Source: Marinobacter koreensis
GTDB lineage: Bacteria > Pseudomonadota > Gammaproteobacteria > Pseudomonadales > Oleiphilaceae
Length of the DNA stretch: 64,000 nt
Reading direction: 5' to 3'
NCBI RefSeq assembly: GCF_023156285.1
Contig: NZ_JAKZAJ010000006.1
Coordinates: forward strand, 186,001-250,000
Shown here: piece after piece, positions 9,451 through 18,701 of the stretch
Numbering within the stretch: position 1 is the stretch's first letter
How the letters are laid out: each line of letters begins with the position of its first letter
Translations under genes and position numbers: made by a program
Notes under the pieces: generated by a model
Database searches by the model: none
Told to the model about the DNA's origin: nothing
The model's input: the letters and a program-made list of their open reading frames with translations, nothing else

Positions 9451-10230
9451 ATGCTGTTTGCAATGATTGTTGGCGGCCTGATTGGCTACGCCTTTGGCCG
9501 ATTTCCCGGTTTCATCATCGGTGCTGCCATCGGTGCGTTCCTGTTTAATCGAGTCAAAACCCGCCTGATTGGCAAACTCCAGAATATCCAGAGCGGCTTT
9601 ATCGAATCCGTCTTCGCCGTCATGGGCGCACTGTGCAAGGCCGATGGTGTGGTCACCCGCGACGAGATCGAGATGGCCGAGACCATTTTCGTCCGTTTCC
9701 GGATGAACGAACAGCAGAAAGCCGCTGCGAAAGACGCCTTTAATCGTGGCAAATCATCGGATTTTGATCTGGACAGCGAACTCGACCACTTTCTCCGGAT
9801 CAGCGGGCGGCAACCAGCGCTGCTGCAGATGTTTCTCCAGGTTCAGGTGTCGGCTGTCACCGCCGATGGGGTGATTCATCCGGAGGAGCACCAGATGCTG
9901 GTGCGGATTGCCCGGCGTCTCGGTCTGCCAGACAGCCAGGTGGACCAACTTGAGGCCATGCTCCGCGGAGCGCATGCGGGTCAGGCCGGAGGCAGTCAGC
10001 GGTCCACCGATCAACAGATCGACGATGCCTACAAGGTCCTGGGGGTTTCCGCCTCGGCCTCCGACGCCGAAGTGAAGCGGGCCTACCGCAAACTGATGAG
10101 CGAGAACCATCCGGACAAGCTGGCGGGTAAAGGCTTACCGGAGAGCATGCGCGAGATGGCCGAGGAACGCACCCGGGAAATCAGTCATGCGTACGATGTA
10201 ATCAAGGAAGCCCGCAACAAAGCGGCGTAG
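9451..10230 (+). CDS. djlA: DjlA-type membrane-anchored DnaJ co-chaperone
   Basis: 259 residues. A glycine-rich N-terminal TM segment (about 2-30) is followed by a TerB-like helical domain (about 45-160, ALCKADGVVTRDEIEMAE and AVTADGVIHPEEHQML). A C-terminal J-domain (about 190-257) carries the HPD motif at 220-222. DjlA stimulates the ATPase of DnaK at the inner membrane and affects envelope signalling and capsule synthesis in E. coli. AAGGA precedes the ATG at a good distance. It stands alone between the HD-GYP gene and a convergent methyltransferase gene. Confidence 0.92.
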   Translation: MLFAMIVGGLIGYAFGRFPGFIIGAAIGAFLFNRVKTRLIGKLQNIQSGFIESVFAVMGALCKADGVVTRDEIEMAETIFVRFRMNEQQKAAAKDAFNRGKSSDFDLDSELDHFLRISGRQPALLQMFLQVQVSAVTADGVIHPEEHQMLVRIARRLGLPDSQVDQLEAMLRGAHAGQAGGSQRSTDQQIDDAYKVLGVSASASDAEVKRAYRKLMSENHPDKLAGKGLPESMREMAEERTREISHAYDVIKEARNKAA

Positions 10231-10232
10231 CG

Positions 10233-10841
10233 TCAGAACCAGCGCCGGACCCGGGCCCGATAGTCGTCATAGGCTTTGCCAAACTGTCGGGCCAGCGCTT
10301 TTTCCTCTTCCCTCGCCTGGCGCATGATCACAACCACACCCACCACCAGGCAGACGAGCGAGAACACGCTCGGCAGAGCCAGGAAAAAGCCCAACTGCCC
10401 TGTCATCACCGCCAGGAAAAGCGGGTTTCGACTGCGCCCAAAGGGCCCGCTTGTCAGCAGCTTCTGCCGGTCCCCGTGCGGATCTATCCCGGAACGCCAG
10501 TCCTCGTGCATGAAGGCTTGCAGGTAATTGACGGCACTGTAGGAAACCAGCAAAAGCATCATACCCGCTAGAAGTATCCAGCCCTGGTAAAGACTGTCGA
10601 ACACGCCCAGCCAGGGATCCACGTCGACGAAGATACGCACCACGCAGACACCCAGGATCGCGGCCCGGAACACGTTAAAGGTGTGGCGATGCCACCAGGG
10701 GGCACTGCCCCGCTCACCATAGTTGATGTGGGAAAACTGGAGTCGGCGATACAATCCAAGAGTCCGGCCGGCAAACTGCAGGCCGATCATCAGAAAGAAA
10801 ATACCCAGGAAATGCCGCACGAGGGGTTCAATCAAAAGCAT
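10233..10841 (-). CDS. ICMT/PEMT-like membrane methyltransferase
   Basis: About 202 residues with four to five hydrophobic helices and the C-terminal signature GPFGRSRNPLFLAVMTGQLGF ... REEEKALARQFGKAYDDYRARVRRW. This is the SAM-binding hairpin and EE region of isoprenylcysteine carboxyl methyltransferase / phospholipid methyltransferase relatives. The bacterial substrates are mostly unknown, so only a membrane methylation role is proposed. Start is uncertain: ATG at 10841 or GTG at 10850, neither with a strong ribosome site. Its stop lies 3 bp from the djlA stop. Confidence 0.8.
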   Translation of the reverse strand: MLLIEPLVRHFLGIFFLMIGLQFAGRTLGLYRRLQFSHINYGERGSAPWWHRHTFNVFRAAILGVCVVRIFVDVDPWLGVFDSLYQGWILLAGMMLLLVSYSAVNYLQAFMHEDWRSGIDPHGDRQKLLTSGPFGRSRNPLFLAVMTGQLGFFLALPSVFSLVCLVVGVVVIMRQAREEEKALARQFGKAYDDYRARVRRWF

Positions 10842-10929
10842 CGGGCACACTTACAGCAAAGTTTAGCCCACGAGCTTAATCCCTGGCGCAAGGATTGAAA
10901 AGCGCCCGGCGCCACCGGAAGTCAGGTTG

Positions 10930-12810
10930 TCAGGATGTTTCCGAGCGAATAGCCACGTTCTGTTGGCCCTGCACGACCCGATTCCTGCCCTGGCCCTTCG
11001 CTTCATACAAGGCTTCGTCGGCACAGTGGAAGATCTCTTTGGTGGCATCGGGTCTGGCGGGCAACGCCGTACAGACGCCGATACTGACCGTCACGTGGAG
11101 CACCTCGCCGGACACCCTGAACGCGGTTTTTTCGACCTCCTGCCGAATACGTTCCGCAACCCGGACCGCTCCCTCTTGCGGTGTTTCCGGCAGCACTACG
11201 ACAAACTCCTCCCCCCCGTAACGGGCCGCCAGGTCTCCCGGGCGGGTCGCAAATCGCCTGACACACTGTGCCACCATCTTGAGACAGTCATCGCCTACCA
11301 GATGCCCATAGACATCGTTGAATTTCTTGAAGTGATCAATATCCAGAACCAGCAAAGAGACGGGCTGTTCATACCGGTAGGCCCTGACCACTGCAGACTG
11401 GAATTCTGCGTCGAAATGCCCCCGGTTTTTCAGGCCGGTCAGGGCATCGGTAGCATTCAGCTCCATCAGCCTCTCGTTCAGCACCTCCAGATCCCGGGTA
11501 CGCTCCTGGACCCGCTGTTCCAGCATCACATTGGCTTCCTGCTGGACGCGTAAGGATTTGGCCTGGGCCATACGGGTCTTTCGCTCTTCCCGCAACAAAC
11601 GTTGCTGGGATTCAAACGCCCGTCTTTTCTCCCGGTTCAGCCGGTCTGCCAGGGCAACAGACAAGAGAATCACACCTAACGCCGATCCCACCTGAGTTGC
11701 GTTTTCGGTAAACATATTCCGGGGCAACACCGTGAACTTGCTGAGCGCGAGGACAATCCCGCCAAACAACATGAATACCCAGGCCATGGTGTAGTACCTC
11801 GCCGCCGGATCCTTGCGCATCCATCGTACAACGCTCAAAACCAGCATCGTGCTGCAACCGACCGCAGCCACCAGAATGGTCGGCAGAATGAGATCCCGGT
11901 ATGGCACCACAAGCGCCGAGGCAGCCAGCAGGCCCGCCACCATGACCAGGGCCACTGTCCATCGGTTCAGGTAGGGATGGTTGGCCCGGGACACATTGAT
12001 AAACCGGATGCTGAAGGTTCCCCCGAACAGGATTGCCAGGTTGAGGAACACAATGATCGACTGATCGTTCCACCAGGTGGCATTGGGCCAGAAATACTGG
12101 AAAGCCATCCCGTGCAAAGAGGCCAGGAACAGGGGCATAGCCGTGATATAGCCCACGTAGTGCAGGAAGCTCCGCTCACCCACCGCCATGAAGACGAACA
12201 GGTTGTACAGGATCATCACCAGGACAATGCCGTAGTAGAGCCCCTCGAAAAGGCCCCTTGATTCTTCAGCCGAGTAAAAAGCGCTGGGGTCCCACAGGGT
12301 CAGCGGGACCTGCATCGAACTGGTGGTATCAACCCGAAGGTACACCACCGATTCCTGCTCAGGCGCCAGGTCGATGGGTACGATGAAGTTTCGGTGGGGA
12401 ATCGGCCGGTCGTAAAAGGGCTGCTTGTCTCCCAGCACCAGGGGTTCGCTATCCATCGCCGGGGAATCGGCATAGACCTCAATGTGGTCGAGCACCGGAT
12501 AGCCGATCTCCAGGTAGGGATTCTTCACCTCGCCGGTCCGATTCCGGATTTTCACCCGAAACCAGTACACCTCATCACCATATCCGAGGCTGACACTGTC
12601 ACTGCCGTTTCTCGTCCAGGCACTGTCAGGCAGTGACCGGACATCGGCAATCGTGGCGGGTGTGGCCGGCTCCTGCCAGATGTCGACAAACCGGGACAGT
12701 TCCAGCTGCTTGCTGTGGGAATCCCACATGGCAGGCTCCGCAGACACCGAGGCGGACAGAACGCACAAAAGCACGGCAACAAGGTACTGAAGAGTTTTTG
12801 ACACGGCCAT
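10930..12810 (-). CDS. 7TM-DISM receptor diguanylate cyclase
   Basis: 626 residues. A signal peptide (1-24) leads a periplasmic 7TMR-DISM extracellular domain (about 35-170). Seven membrane helices (about 185-385), a coiled-coil linker (about 390-445) and a C-terminal GGDEF domain follow. The active-site loop is GGEEF (532-536), preceded by an intact metal/substrate region (LVLDIDHFKKFNDVYGH), so c-di-GMP synthesis is expected. I do not see an upstream RxxD inhibitory site clearly enough to claim it. Known DISM receptors sense small carbohydrates or other periplasmic ligands. Divergent from the GGDEF-EAL gene. Confidence 0.93.
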   Translation of the reverse strand: MAVSKTLQYLVAVLLCVLSASVSAEPAMWDSHSKQLELSRFVDIWQEPATPATIADVRSLPDSAWTRNGSDSVSLGYGDEVYWFRVKIRNRTGEVKNPYLEIGYPVLDHIEVYADSPAMDSEPLVLGDKQPFYDRPIPHRNFIVPIDLAPEQESVVYLRVDTTSSMQVPLTLWDPSAFYSAEESRGLFEGLYYGIVLVMILYNLFVFMAVGERSFLHYVGYITAMPLFLASLHGMAFQYFWPNATWWNDQSIIVFLNLAILFGGTFSIRFINVSRANHPYLNRWTVALVMVAGLLAASALVVPYRDLILPTILVAAVGCSTMLVLSVVRWMRKDPAARYYTMAWVFMLFGGIVLALSKFTVLPRNMFTENATQVGSALGVILLSVALADRLNREKRRAFESQQRLLREERKTRMAQAKSLRVQQEANVMLEQRVQERTRDLEVLNERLMELNATDALTGLKNRGHFDAEFQSAVVRAYRYEQPVSLLVLDIDHFKKFNDVYGHLVGDDCLKMVAQCVRRFATRPGDLAARYGGEEFVVVLPETPQEGAVRVAERIRQEVEKTAFRVSGEVLHVTVSIGVCTALPARPDATKEIFHCADEALYEAKGQGRNRVVQGQQNVAIRSETS

Positions 12811-13008
12811 TCCCGGAGATTGTTGGTATTGTTATAGGTATTCCCAGCCAAATTATGAATCAGCTTTTCAGTTTTTGCTCGCGGCGTGAACCAAATCACG
12901 CAAATCGATAAAAAAGGCTACAAAACGCAACACCCCGGCGGCGGGTTGGACATAATTATGGCGAGGTGCCATATTTTTCGTCTGGACATATTCGGCTCAG
13001 GGTCGTCC

Positions 13009-14868
13009 ATGCAAGAGAGTGAAGCGCTCGTCAGTTACCACAAGACACTGATGGAACTCAGCCATCGGCGGGGTTTTATCCATCAACCCCGGCAACAGAA
13101 ACTCGCGGAGCTGACCCGCCTGTGTGCCGAACTCCTGAATACCGAACGAGTCAGTGTATGGCGGCTATCGCCCGACCGGGACAGGATCACCTGCGAGTGG
13201 CTGCACGACCTCTCACTGGCTTTCCAGGAGCAGCCGGAACCGCCCCTCGAACTGTTCCGGGACAATCACCCTGCCTATTTCGACGCACTCATCATGGAGC
13301 GTGTCATCGCCGTCGATGACGCCCGGCAGGACGAGCGTACCCGGTCGTTCGGCGCGCCCTACCTGATACCGGAAGGCATACACGCCATGCTGGACGCTCC
13401 CATTTTCGACGGCGAGCGAATGAGCGGCGTTATCTGTCTCGAAACCCGGGCGCCCCATGCCTGGACGCTGCCGGAAATCTCACTGGTGGTCGCCATTGCC
13501 GACACCATCAGCCTGATTAACACGCACGAAGCCTGGCTCAGCTCCAAGCGCACCATCGATTACATGTCCCGCTACGATTCGATGACCGGTCTTGCCAATC
13601 TCAGCTCACTCAAAGACCGGATCGAGCAGCTGATCCGGGGAACGTCGGCCTATCAACCCAGGAACCTGACACTCATCTGGGTGGACATCGACCGTCTGAA
13701 GTCCATCAACGATGGCCTGGGCCCCAAAGCGGGTGACCAGGTCATTGCCGAGCTGGGACAGCGTCTGAAGACCATGAATATCGGAGACGAAGACCTGTTG
13801 GCCAGGATCGGCGGCGACGAATTTGCGGTTCTTTTCAAGCCGGAAAATCCGGCCTCCCTGATCGAGTCGGTGCCCAGTGCAATCCATGAAAGAATGGCCG
13901 AACCGGTCCGGCTGGACGATCATGAACTGGTGGTCAGCGTCAGCCTCGGTATCTGCCAGTATCCGGCAGATGGAACCAATGCCGAAGAACTTCTTCGGGC
14001 TGCCGAGGCTGCCATGTACCATGCCAAGCGGGAGGGGCGGGCCCGCTCCATCCGGTTCGATTCGGAAATCCAGATGACCGCCCGCTCGCGCTTCGTCCTG
14101 GAGCGGGACCTGCGGGCAACACTTGACCAGGAAGCGCTGGATGTCTTTTACCAGCCGATCATGGATCGCACCGGCACCCACCTTGAGAGCATGGAGGCCC
14201 TGGTGCGGTGGAACCACCCGCAGCGCGGGTGGATGTCACCCATCGAATTCCTCGATATCGCACGCAACGCAGGCCTCATGTACAAATTGGGCACCAATGT
14301 TCTCAAGCGGGTCTGTGCCTTCTGGCGTTCCTGCAACGATTCGGGGACCCGTTTACCAATCATATCGGTGAATCTGGCGGCGGAGCAGGTTCTGGTTCCG
14401 GAGCTACCTGATCTCGTCAGGAACCTTTGTGCCGACCACGGCATGCCGGTATCCGCGCTCCAGTTCGAGGTAACCGAAGACGCCATCCAGGGCGAACTCC
14501 ACACTATCCGGAGAGTGCTTGAGGGCCTGGTGGAGGCCGGTGCAGAGCTGGCTATTGACGATTTCGGCACCGGCCATTCCTCCCTATCCCGGCTCAAAAG
14601 CCTGCCCTTCTCACGCATCAAGATTGATCGTTCGTTTATACGGGACCTGCCGGGGGATGAGGACGACTGCGCCATCACCCTCTCCATCCTGGGGCTGGCC
14701 CGAGGGCTCGGCCTGAAGGTTGTCGCCGAGGGCGTGGAATCGGAAGAGCACGAACAATGGCTGCACAGGGAATGTTGCGACTACCTGCAGGGCTATCGTT
14801 ACAGTCGCCCCCTTCCCTCAGACGAGTTTATCCAGCGCTTCCTGACCCCGTCTGAAGACCGGGTCTAG
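13009..14868 (+). CDS. GAF-GGDEF-EAL dual c-di-GMP protein
   Basis: About 619 residues from the ATG at 13009 (a longer in-frame start at 12886 adds an unconserved leader). Order: GAF (about 20-180), GGDEF (about 190-350) with intact GGDEF motif at 268-272, EAL domain (about 365-610). The EAL motif is at 396-398 and DDFGTG starts at 517. Both catalytic centres look complete, so the protein could be bifunctional or have one half act as a GTP sensor. It has no membrane segment and is likely cytosolic. Its last 41 bases overlap the end of truC on the opposite strand. Confidence 0.93.
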   Translation: MQESEALVSYHKTLMELSHRRGFIHQPRQQKLAELTRLCAELLNTERVSVWRLSPDRDRITCEWLHDLSLAFQEQPEPPLELFRDNHPAYFDALIMERVIAVDDARQDERTRSFGAPYLIPEGIHAMLDAPIFDGERMSGVICLETRAPHAWTLPEISLVVAIADTISLINTHEAWLSSKRTIDYMSRYDSMTGLANLSSLKDRIEQLIRGTSAYQPRNLTLIWVDIDRLKSINDGLGPKAGDQVIAELGQRLKTMNIGDEDLLARIGGDEFAVLFKPENPASLIESVPSAIHERMAEPVRLDDHELVVSVSLGICQYPADGTNAEELLRAAEAAMYHAKREGRARSIRFDSEIQMTARSRFVLERDLRATLDQEALDVFYQPIMDRTGTHLESMEALVRWNHPQRGWMSPIEFLDIARNAGLMYKLGTNVLKRVCAFWRSCNDSGTRLPIISVNLAAEQVLVPELPDLVRNLCADHGMPVSALQFEVTEDAIQGELHTIRRVLEGLVEAGAELAIDDFGTGHSSLSRLKSLPFSRIKIDRSFIRDLPGDEDDCAITLSILGLARGLGLKVVAEGVESEEHEQWLHRECCDYLQGYRYSRPLPSDEFIQRFLTPSEDRV

Positions 14869-15601
14869 CCGGCTCGTACCGGAACCCGGGAAAGACTGAA
14901 AGCACCTCCAGGAACGATGCTTCCAGGGGTGCCTGCACATCCACGGACTCTGGCAAAACCGGATGTGGAAAGACAATACGAGTGGCCGCCAGCATCAGCC
15001 GCCCTTCTCCAAAACGCTCTGCGAAGTAGCGATTGTGCCGTCCGCGACCGTGATTGGCGTCGCCGATGATCGGATGGCTGATGTGCTTTAGATGTCGCCG
15101 CAACTGATGTTTGCGTCCGGTTTCCGGAAACAGCTCGACAAGGGCATAGCGGCTGGTCGGATAGCGTTCGATCGCCACCGGAATCTCCGTGGTGGCCAGC
15201 GTCCGGAAACGGGTCCTGGCGTCTTTCACGGGCTGGACCTGATCCTTCAACCGCCGATCCACCGCTTCCTCCCGCAAAGGATGATCAATCAGACCGGCTT
15301 CCGGTGGCCAACCGCGGACCATCGCCAGGTAGGTCTTGTGGATCTCGCCGGCCATCATCGCCTTGCCAAGCGTTTGGGCTGCTTCCGGATTACGCGCGAA
15401 CACCAGCACACCGGACGTTGGCCGGTCGAGCCGATGCACCGGATACACATGCTCGCCCCCGTTCAACGACCGCGCGTACTGGAGGGCAAATTCGGTCTCG
15501 TGACGGTCGATCGGGCTGCGGTGGACCAGCAGGCCCGCGGGCTTGTGGACCACGAGCAGCTGCTCATCGCGGAACAGCTCTGTAAGAGGATTCACCACCA
15601 T
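14828..15601 (-). CDS. truC: tRNA pseudouridine(65) synthase TruC
   Basis: 257 residues of the RluA/TruC family. It isomerises U65 in tRNA. The catalytic block VYPVHRLDRPTSGVLVFAR contains the conserved Asp. The downstream segment LFPETGRKHQLRRHLKHISHPIIGDANHG is the family motif II/III region. The ATG at 15601 overlaps the RND gene stop by one base (TGATG), which argues for this start and for translational coupling with the efflux operon. The tail of the gene is antisense to the end of the GGDEF-EAL gene. Confidence 0.92.
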   Translation of the reverse strand: MVVNPLTELFRDEQLLVVHKPAGLLVHRSPIDRHETEFALQYARSLNGGEHVYPVHRLDRPTSGVLVFARNPEAAQTLGKAMMAGEIHKTYLAMVRGWPPEAGLIDHPLREEAVDRRLKDQVQPVKDARTRFRTLATTEIPVAIERYPTSRYALVELFPETGRKHQLRRHLKHISHPIIGDANHGRGRHNRYFAERFGEGRLMLAATRIVFPHPVLPESVDVQAPLEASFLEVLSVFPGFRYEPARPGLQTGSGSAG

Positions 15602-18600
15602 CAGATCTCGTCCGAATTCCGGGATTTCCGCTGCACCAGGCTTCGGATTCTGCGGCCAGCGCCCTCGCCCAGCACCAGCAACGCCGGCGTCAGCAGCAGC
15701 GTGAGTATCGTGGCAAAGCCCAGGCCACCTGCAATGGCGCTGGAAAGCTGCGTCCACCACTGGGTGGATGGCGCTCCGATACCGAGTGACGGCGTAAGCA
15801 GGTCGACGTTGATGCCCAGTACCATGGGCATCAAGCCCAGCACCGTGGTGATGGCCGTCAGCAACACGGGCCGCAAACGCAGACAGCCGGTTTCGAGCGC
15901 GGCCTCATAGGGTTCGGCGCCTTCGCGACGGATCTGGTTGTAGGTGTCGATCAGGATGATGTTGTTGTTCACCACGATCCCCGCCAGGGCAATGATGCCC
16001 ATGCCCACCATCACAATCCCGAATGGCTGGCTGTTCAGCAACAGCCCCAGCAGGACGCCCGCGGTAGAGAGCGCTATGGCCGACAGGATCAGGAAGGTCT
16101 GATACAGGGAGTTGAACTGGGTCACCAGAATCAGCAGCATCAGGCCGATCGCCACCAGGAAAGCGGTGGCGAGGAACGTGGCAGCCTGCTGCTGATCCTC
16201 GTTCTCGCCCGCGAATTTCACCGTGACGTCTGCGGGAGGTTCGGGCATGACCTTCTGCAGCGACCGGAGCATCGCATCCACCTGTGCGCCGGGGACCAGG
16301 TCGGATTTCACCGTGACCGTCCGCTGACCGTCCACCCGCATGATACTGCCGGTCTTGTCACCGGGTTCCAGCGAGACAAACTGCGACAGCGGCACCTGGC
16401 CTCGGGGTGTGTTGATGGTCTGCCGTTCCAGCTGATCCAGTTCACGCCAGTTGTTGGGCACGCGGACCGCAATGTCAACCTCGTCCCGGACGTCCTCCGG
16501 GCGGTAGGTCGCCAGTGTCAGGCCATTGGTCACCAGACGCACCGCGCTGCCGATGCTGAGCACATCCGTGCCGAACCGGGCGGCAGCCTCGCGGTCCACC
16601 TTCAGGCGCCATTCGATGCCGGGAAGACTGCGGTCGTCCTCGATTTCCACAAACCCATCCAGTTCCCGCATTTTCGCTTCCACCGCATCCACATATCCAT
16701 TGAGCGCGCCGTTGTCACGACTGCCGATCTGGATCTCGATGGGTTTCCCGCCAGCCGGTCCCCCTTCCTGCTTGCGGAACTCCAGTTCAATGCCCGGGAT
16801 ATCCCGCGTCCGTTCCCGGAAATCGGCGAGGATGGCGCTGGCCGGGCGACGGGTGTACCAGTCGGTGAACTGGAACTGCAGCACCCCGATGACATCTGGC
16901 GCCAGTTGGGTACTGGTGTTGATCATGGAACGGGCATACAACGCCTCGACCTCGGGCATACCCTGCAGCCGCTGTTCCACCTGCCGGACAATCGCATCCC
17001 GTTCCCAAACAGAGAGATCGCCCCGGGCACGGACCTGGACCTGCGCCGAATCAGGCTCGACGCTCGGGAAGAATTCCACGCCATGATTGAAACGGCCGTA
17101 GGCGACATAGATCAGGACAATCACTGCCAGCACACCAAGCAGGGTAAAGCCCGGGAACCGCAACAACCGGGACAACAGGCCCCGATACATCCGCATGAAG
17201 CGGCCCTGCCCGACACTCTGGCGGGAACGTCGCCCGCCGCTGACACCGCCAAGGACCGGCAGGAAAACCAGCGCCATGGCCAGCGACGCCGTGAGACAGA
17301 TGATCACGGTGATCGGCAGGAACTTCATGAACTCCCCCACCACGCCCGGCCAGAACAGCAACGGGACGAACACCGCCAGCGTGGTGGCCGTGGAAGCAAT
17401 AATGGGCCACGCCATGCGGCTCGCGGCTTCTGCCCAGGCTGTTTTCACCGACTGCCCGTCGGACAGGTTCCGGTCCGCCAGCTCGGAGACCACAATCGCC
17501 CCATCCACCAACATCCCGGCCACCAGTATCAGGCTGAACAGCACCACAATGTTCAGCGTCAGGCCCATGCCCCAGATCACCAGAATGCCGGTCAGGAAGG
17601 CCCCCGGGATGGTCAGCCCGACCAGCAGCGCCGAACGCGGCCCCATGGTGGCCAGGATCACGATGATGACCAGCACGATGGCCGTGAGTACGTTATTGAG
17701 CAGATCGGACAGCACGTCCCGCACTTCGTTGGACTGGTCCATGATGTACCGGATGTCCAGGGTATCGGGAAGGCTGGGCCGGGCCTGGTCGATCAGCGTG
17801 CGGATCTGCTGGATGGTTTCGATGATGTTGGCGCCGGATCGCTTGGACACTTCCAGAACCAACGCCGGTTCCCCGTTGATGCGGGCGAAACCGGTCGGAT
17901 CCTTGAAGGTCCGCTGGAGCATGGCAACGTCACCGAAGGTCACCACGGTATCGCCGTCCACCTTCACCGGCATGGACATGACGTCTTCGATGTTCTCGAT
18001 CACACCGGGCACCTTCAGGGCCATGCGGCCGTTTCCGGTATCCAGGGAACCAGCCGCCACCAGCTGGTTATTGCGGGTCACCAGGCTGGCCAGCTGGTCG
18101 AAGTCGATGCCGTAGCTTTCCAGCACCTGGGGATCCACCACCACTTCCAGCTGATCCTCCCGGTCGCCGCCAATCTCCACCTCCAGCACCTCGGGAATCG
18201 ATTCGATGGCGTCCTGAAGACGACGGGCAACGGTAATCAGCTCACGCTCCGATAGCGGTCCAGAAAGCCCCACCGACAACACCGGAAACAGCGAGACGTT
18301 GATCTCGTTGACCGTTGGCTCATCCGCCTGGTCGGGCAATTTGTTGCGGGCGGTGTCCACCTTCTCCCGAACGTCCTGAAGCGCCTTGTCGGCATCAAAG
18401 CCAGCGTCGAACTCCAGGATCACCGATGCATGCCCTTCCGAGGCCGTCGCCCGCATCTCCTTGACGGACTCCAGCGAGCGCAACTCCTGCTCCATCGGTC
18501 GCACCAGCAGCCGCTCCGCATCCTCCGGACTGATCCCTTCCAACGTCATCGAGACGTAGATCATGGGGATGGTCACGTCCGGATTGGCTTCCTTGGGAAT

Positions 18601-18696
18601 GGTGTTGAACGCGGCGATACCGCCAAGGATCAGGAAAAGAAGCGCCAACAGAGTGGTCCGGTTGCGGTCCATCGCCGCGAAGATCAAAGCCCGCAT
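15601..18696 (-). CDS. RND efflux transporter permease (AcrB/MdtB-like, HAE family)
   Basis: 1031 residues, full RND length. An N-terminal TM1 (FAAMDRNRTTLLALLFLILGG) is followed by a periplasmic porter domain. Five to six TM helices around 335-540 include LVDGAIVVSE, which belongs to the TM4 proton relay. A second periplasmic domain and the C-terminal helices follow (GIVVNNNIILIDTYNQ ... LRPVLLTAITTVLGLMPM). It acts as the inner-membrane proton/drug antiporter of a tripartite pump. The adaptor gene ends 5 bp upstream, so they form one operon. No outer-membrane channel gene is present nearby, so a shared TolC-type channel is inferred. Substrate unknown. Confidence 0.93.
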   Translation of the reverse strand: MRALIFAAMDRNRTTLLALLFLILGGIAAFNTIPKEANPDVTIPMIYVSMTLEGISPEDAERLLVRPMEQELRSLESVKEMRATASEGHASVILEFDAGFDADKALQDVREKVDTARNKLPDQADEPTVNEINVSLFPVLSVGLSGPLSERELITVARRLQDAIESIPEVLEVEIGGDREDQLEVVVDPQVLESYGIDFDQLASLVTRNNQLVAAGSLDTGNGRMALKVPGVIENIEDVMSMPVKVDGDTVVTFGDVAMLQRTFKDPTGFARINGEPALVLEVSKRSGANIIETIQQIRTLIDQARPSLPDTLDIRYIMDQSNEVRDVLSDLLNNVLTAIVLVIIVILATMGPRSALLVGLTIPGAFLTGILVIWGMGLTLNIVVLFSLILVAGMLVDGAIVVSELADRNLSDGQSVKTAWAEAASRMAWPIIASTATTLAVFVPLLFWPGVVGEFMKFLPITVIICLTASLAMALVFLPVLGGVSGGRRSRQSVGQGRFMRMYRGLLSRLLRFPGFTLLGVLAVIVLIYVAYGRFNHGVEFFPSVEPDSAQVQVRARGDLSVWERDAIVRQVEQRLQGMPEVEALYARSMINTSTQLAPDVIGVLQFQFTDWYTRRPASAILADFRERTRDIPGIELEFRKQEGGPAGGKPIEIQIGSRDNGALNGYVDAVEAKMRELDGFVEIEDDRSLPGIEWRLKVDREAAARFGTDVLSIGSAVRLVTNGLTLATYRPEDVRDEVDIAVRVPNNWRELDQLERQTINTPRGQVPLSQFVSLEPGDKTGSIMRVDGQRTVTVKSDLVPGAQVDAMLRSLQKVMPEPPADVTVKFAGENEDQQQAATFLATAFLVAIGLMLLILVTQFNSLYQTFLILSAIALSTAGVLLGLLLNSQPFGIVMVGMGIIALAGIVVNNNIILIDTYNQIRREGAEPYEAALETGCLRLRPVLLTAITTVLGLMPMVLGINVDLLTPSLGIGAPSTQWWTQLSSAIAGGLGFATILTLLLTPALLVLGEGAGRRIRSLVQRKSRNSDEI

Positions 18697-18701
18697 ACGC
18701 T

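Noticed and set aside
16906..18255. Long open frame of 449 codons on the plus strand
   Set aside because: It lies antisense inside the RND permease gene; its His/Gln-rich translation has no family features and arises from GC-biased codons of the real gene.
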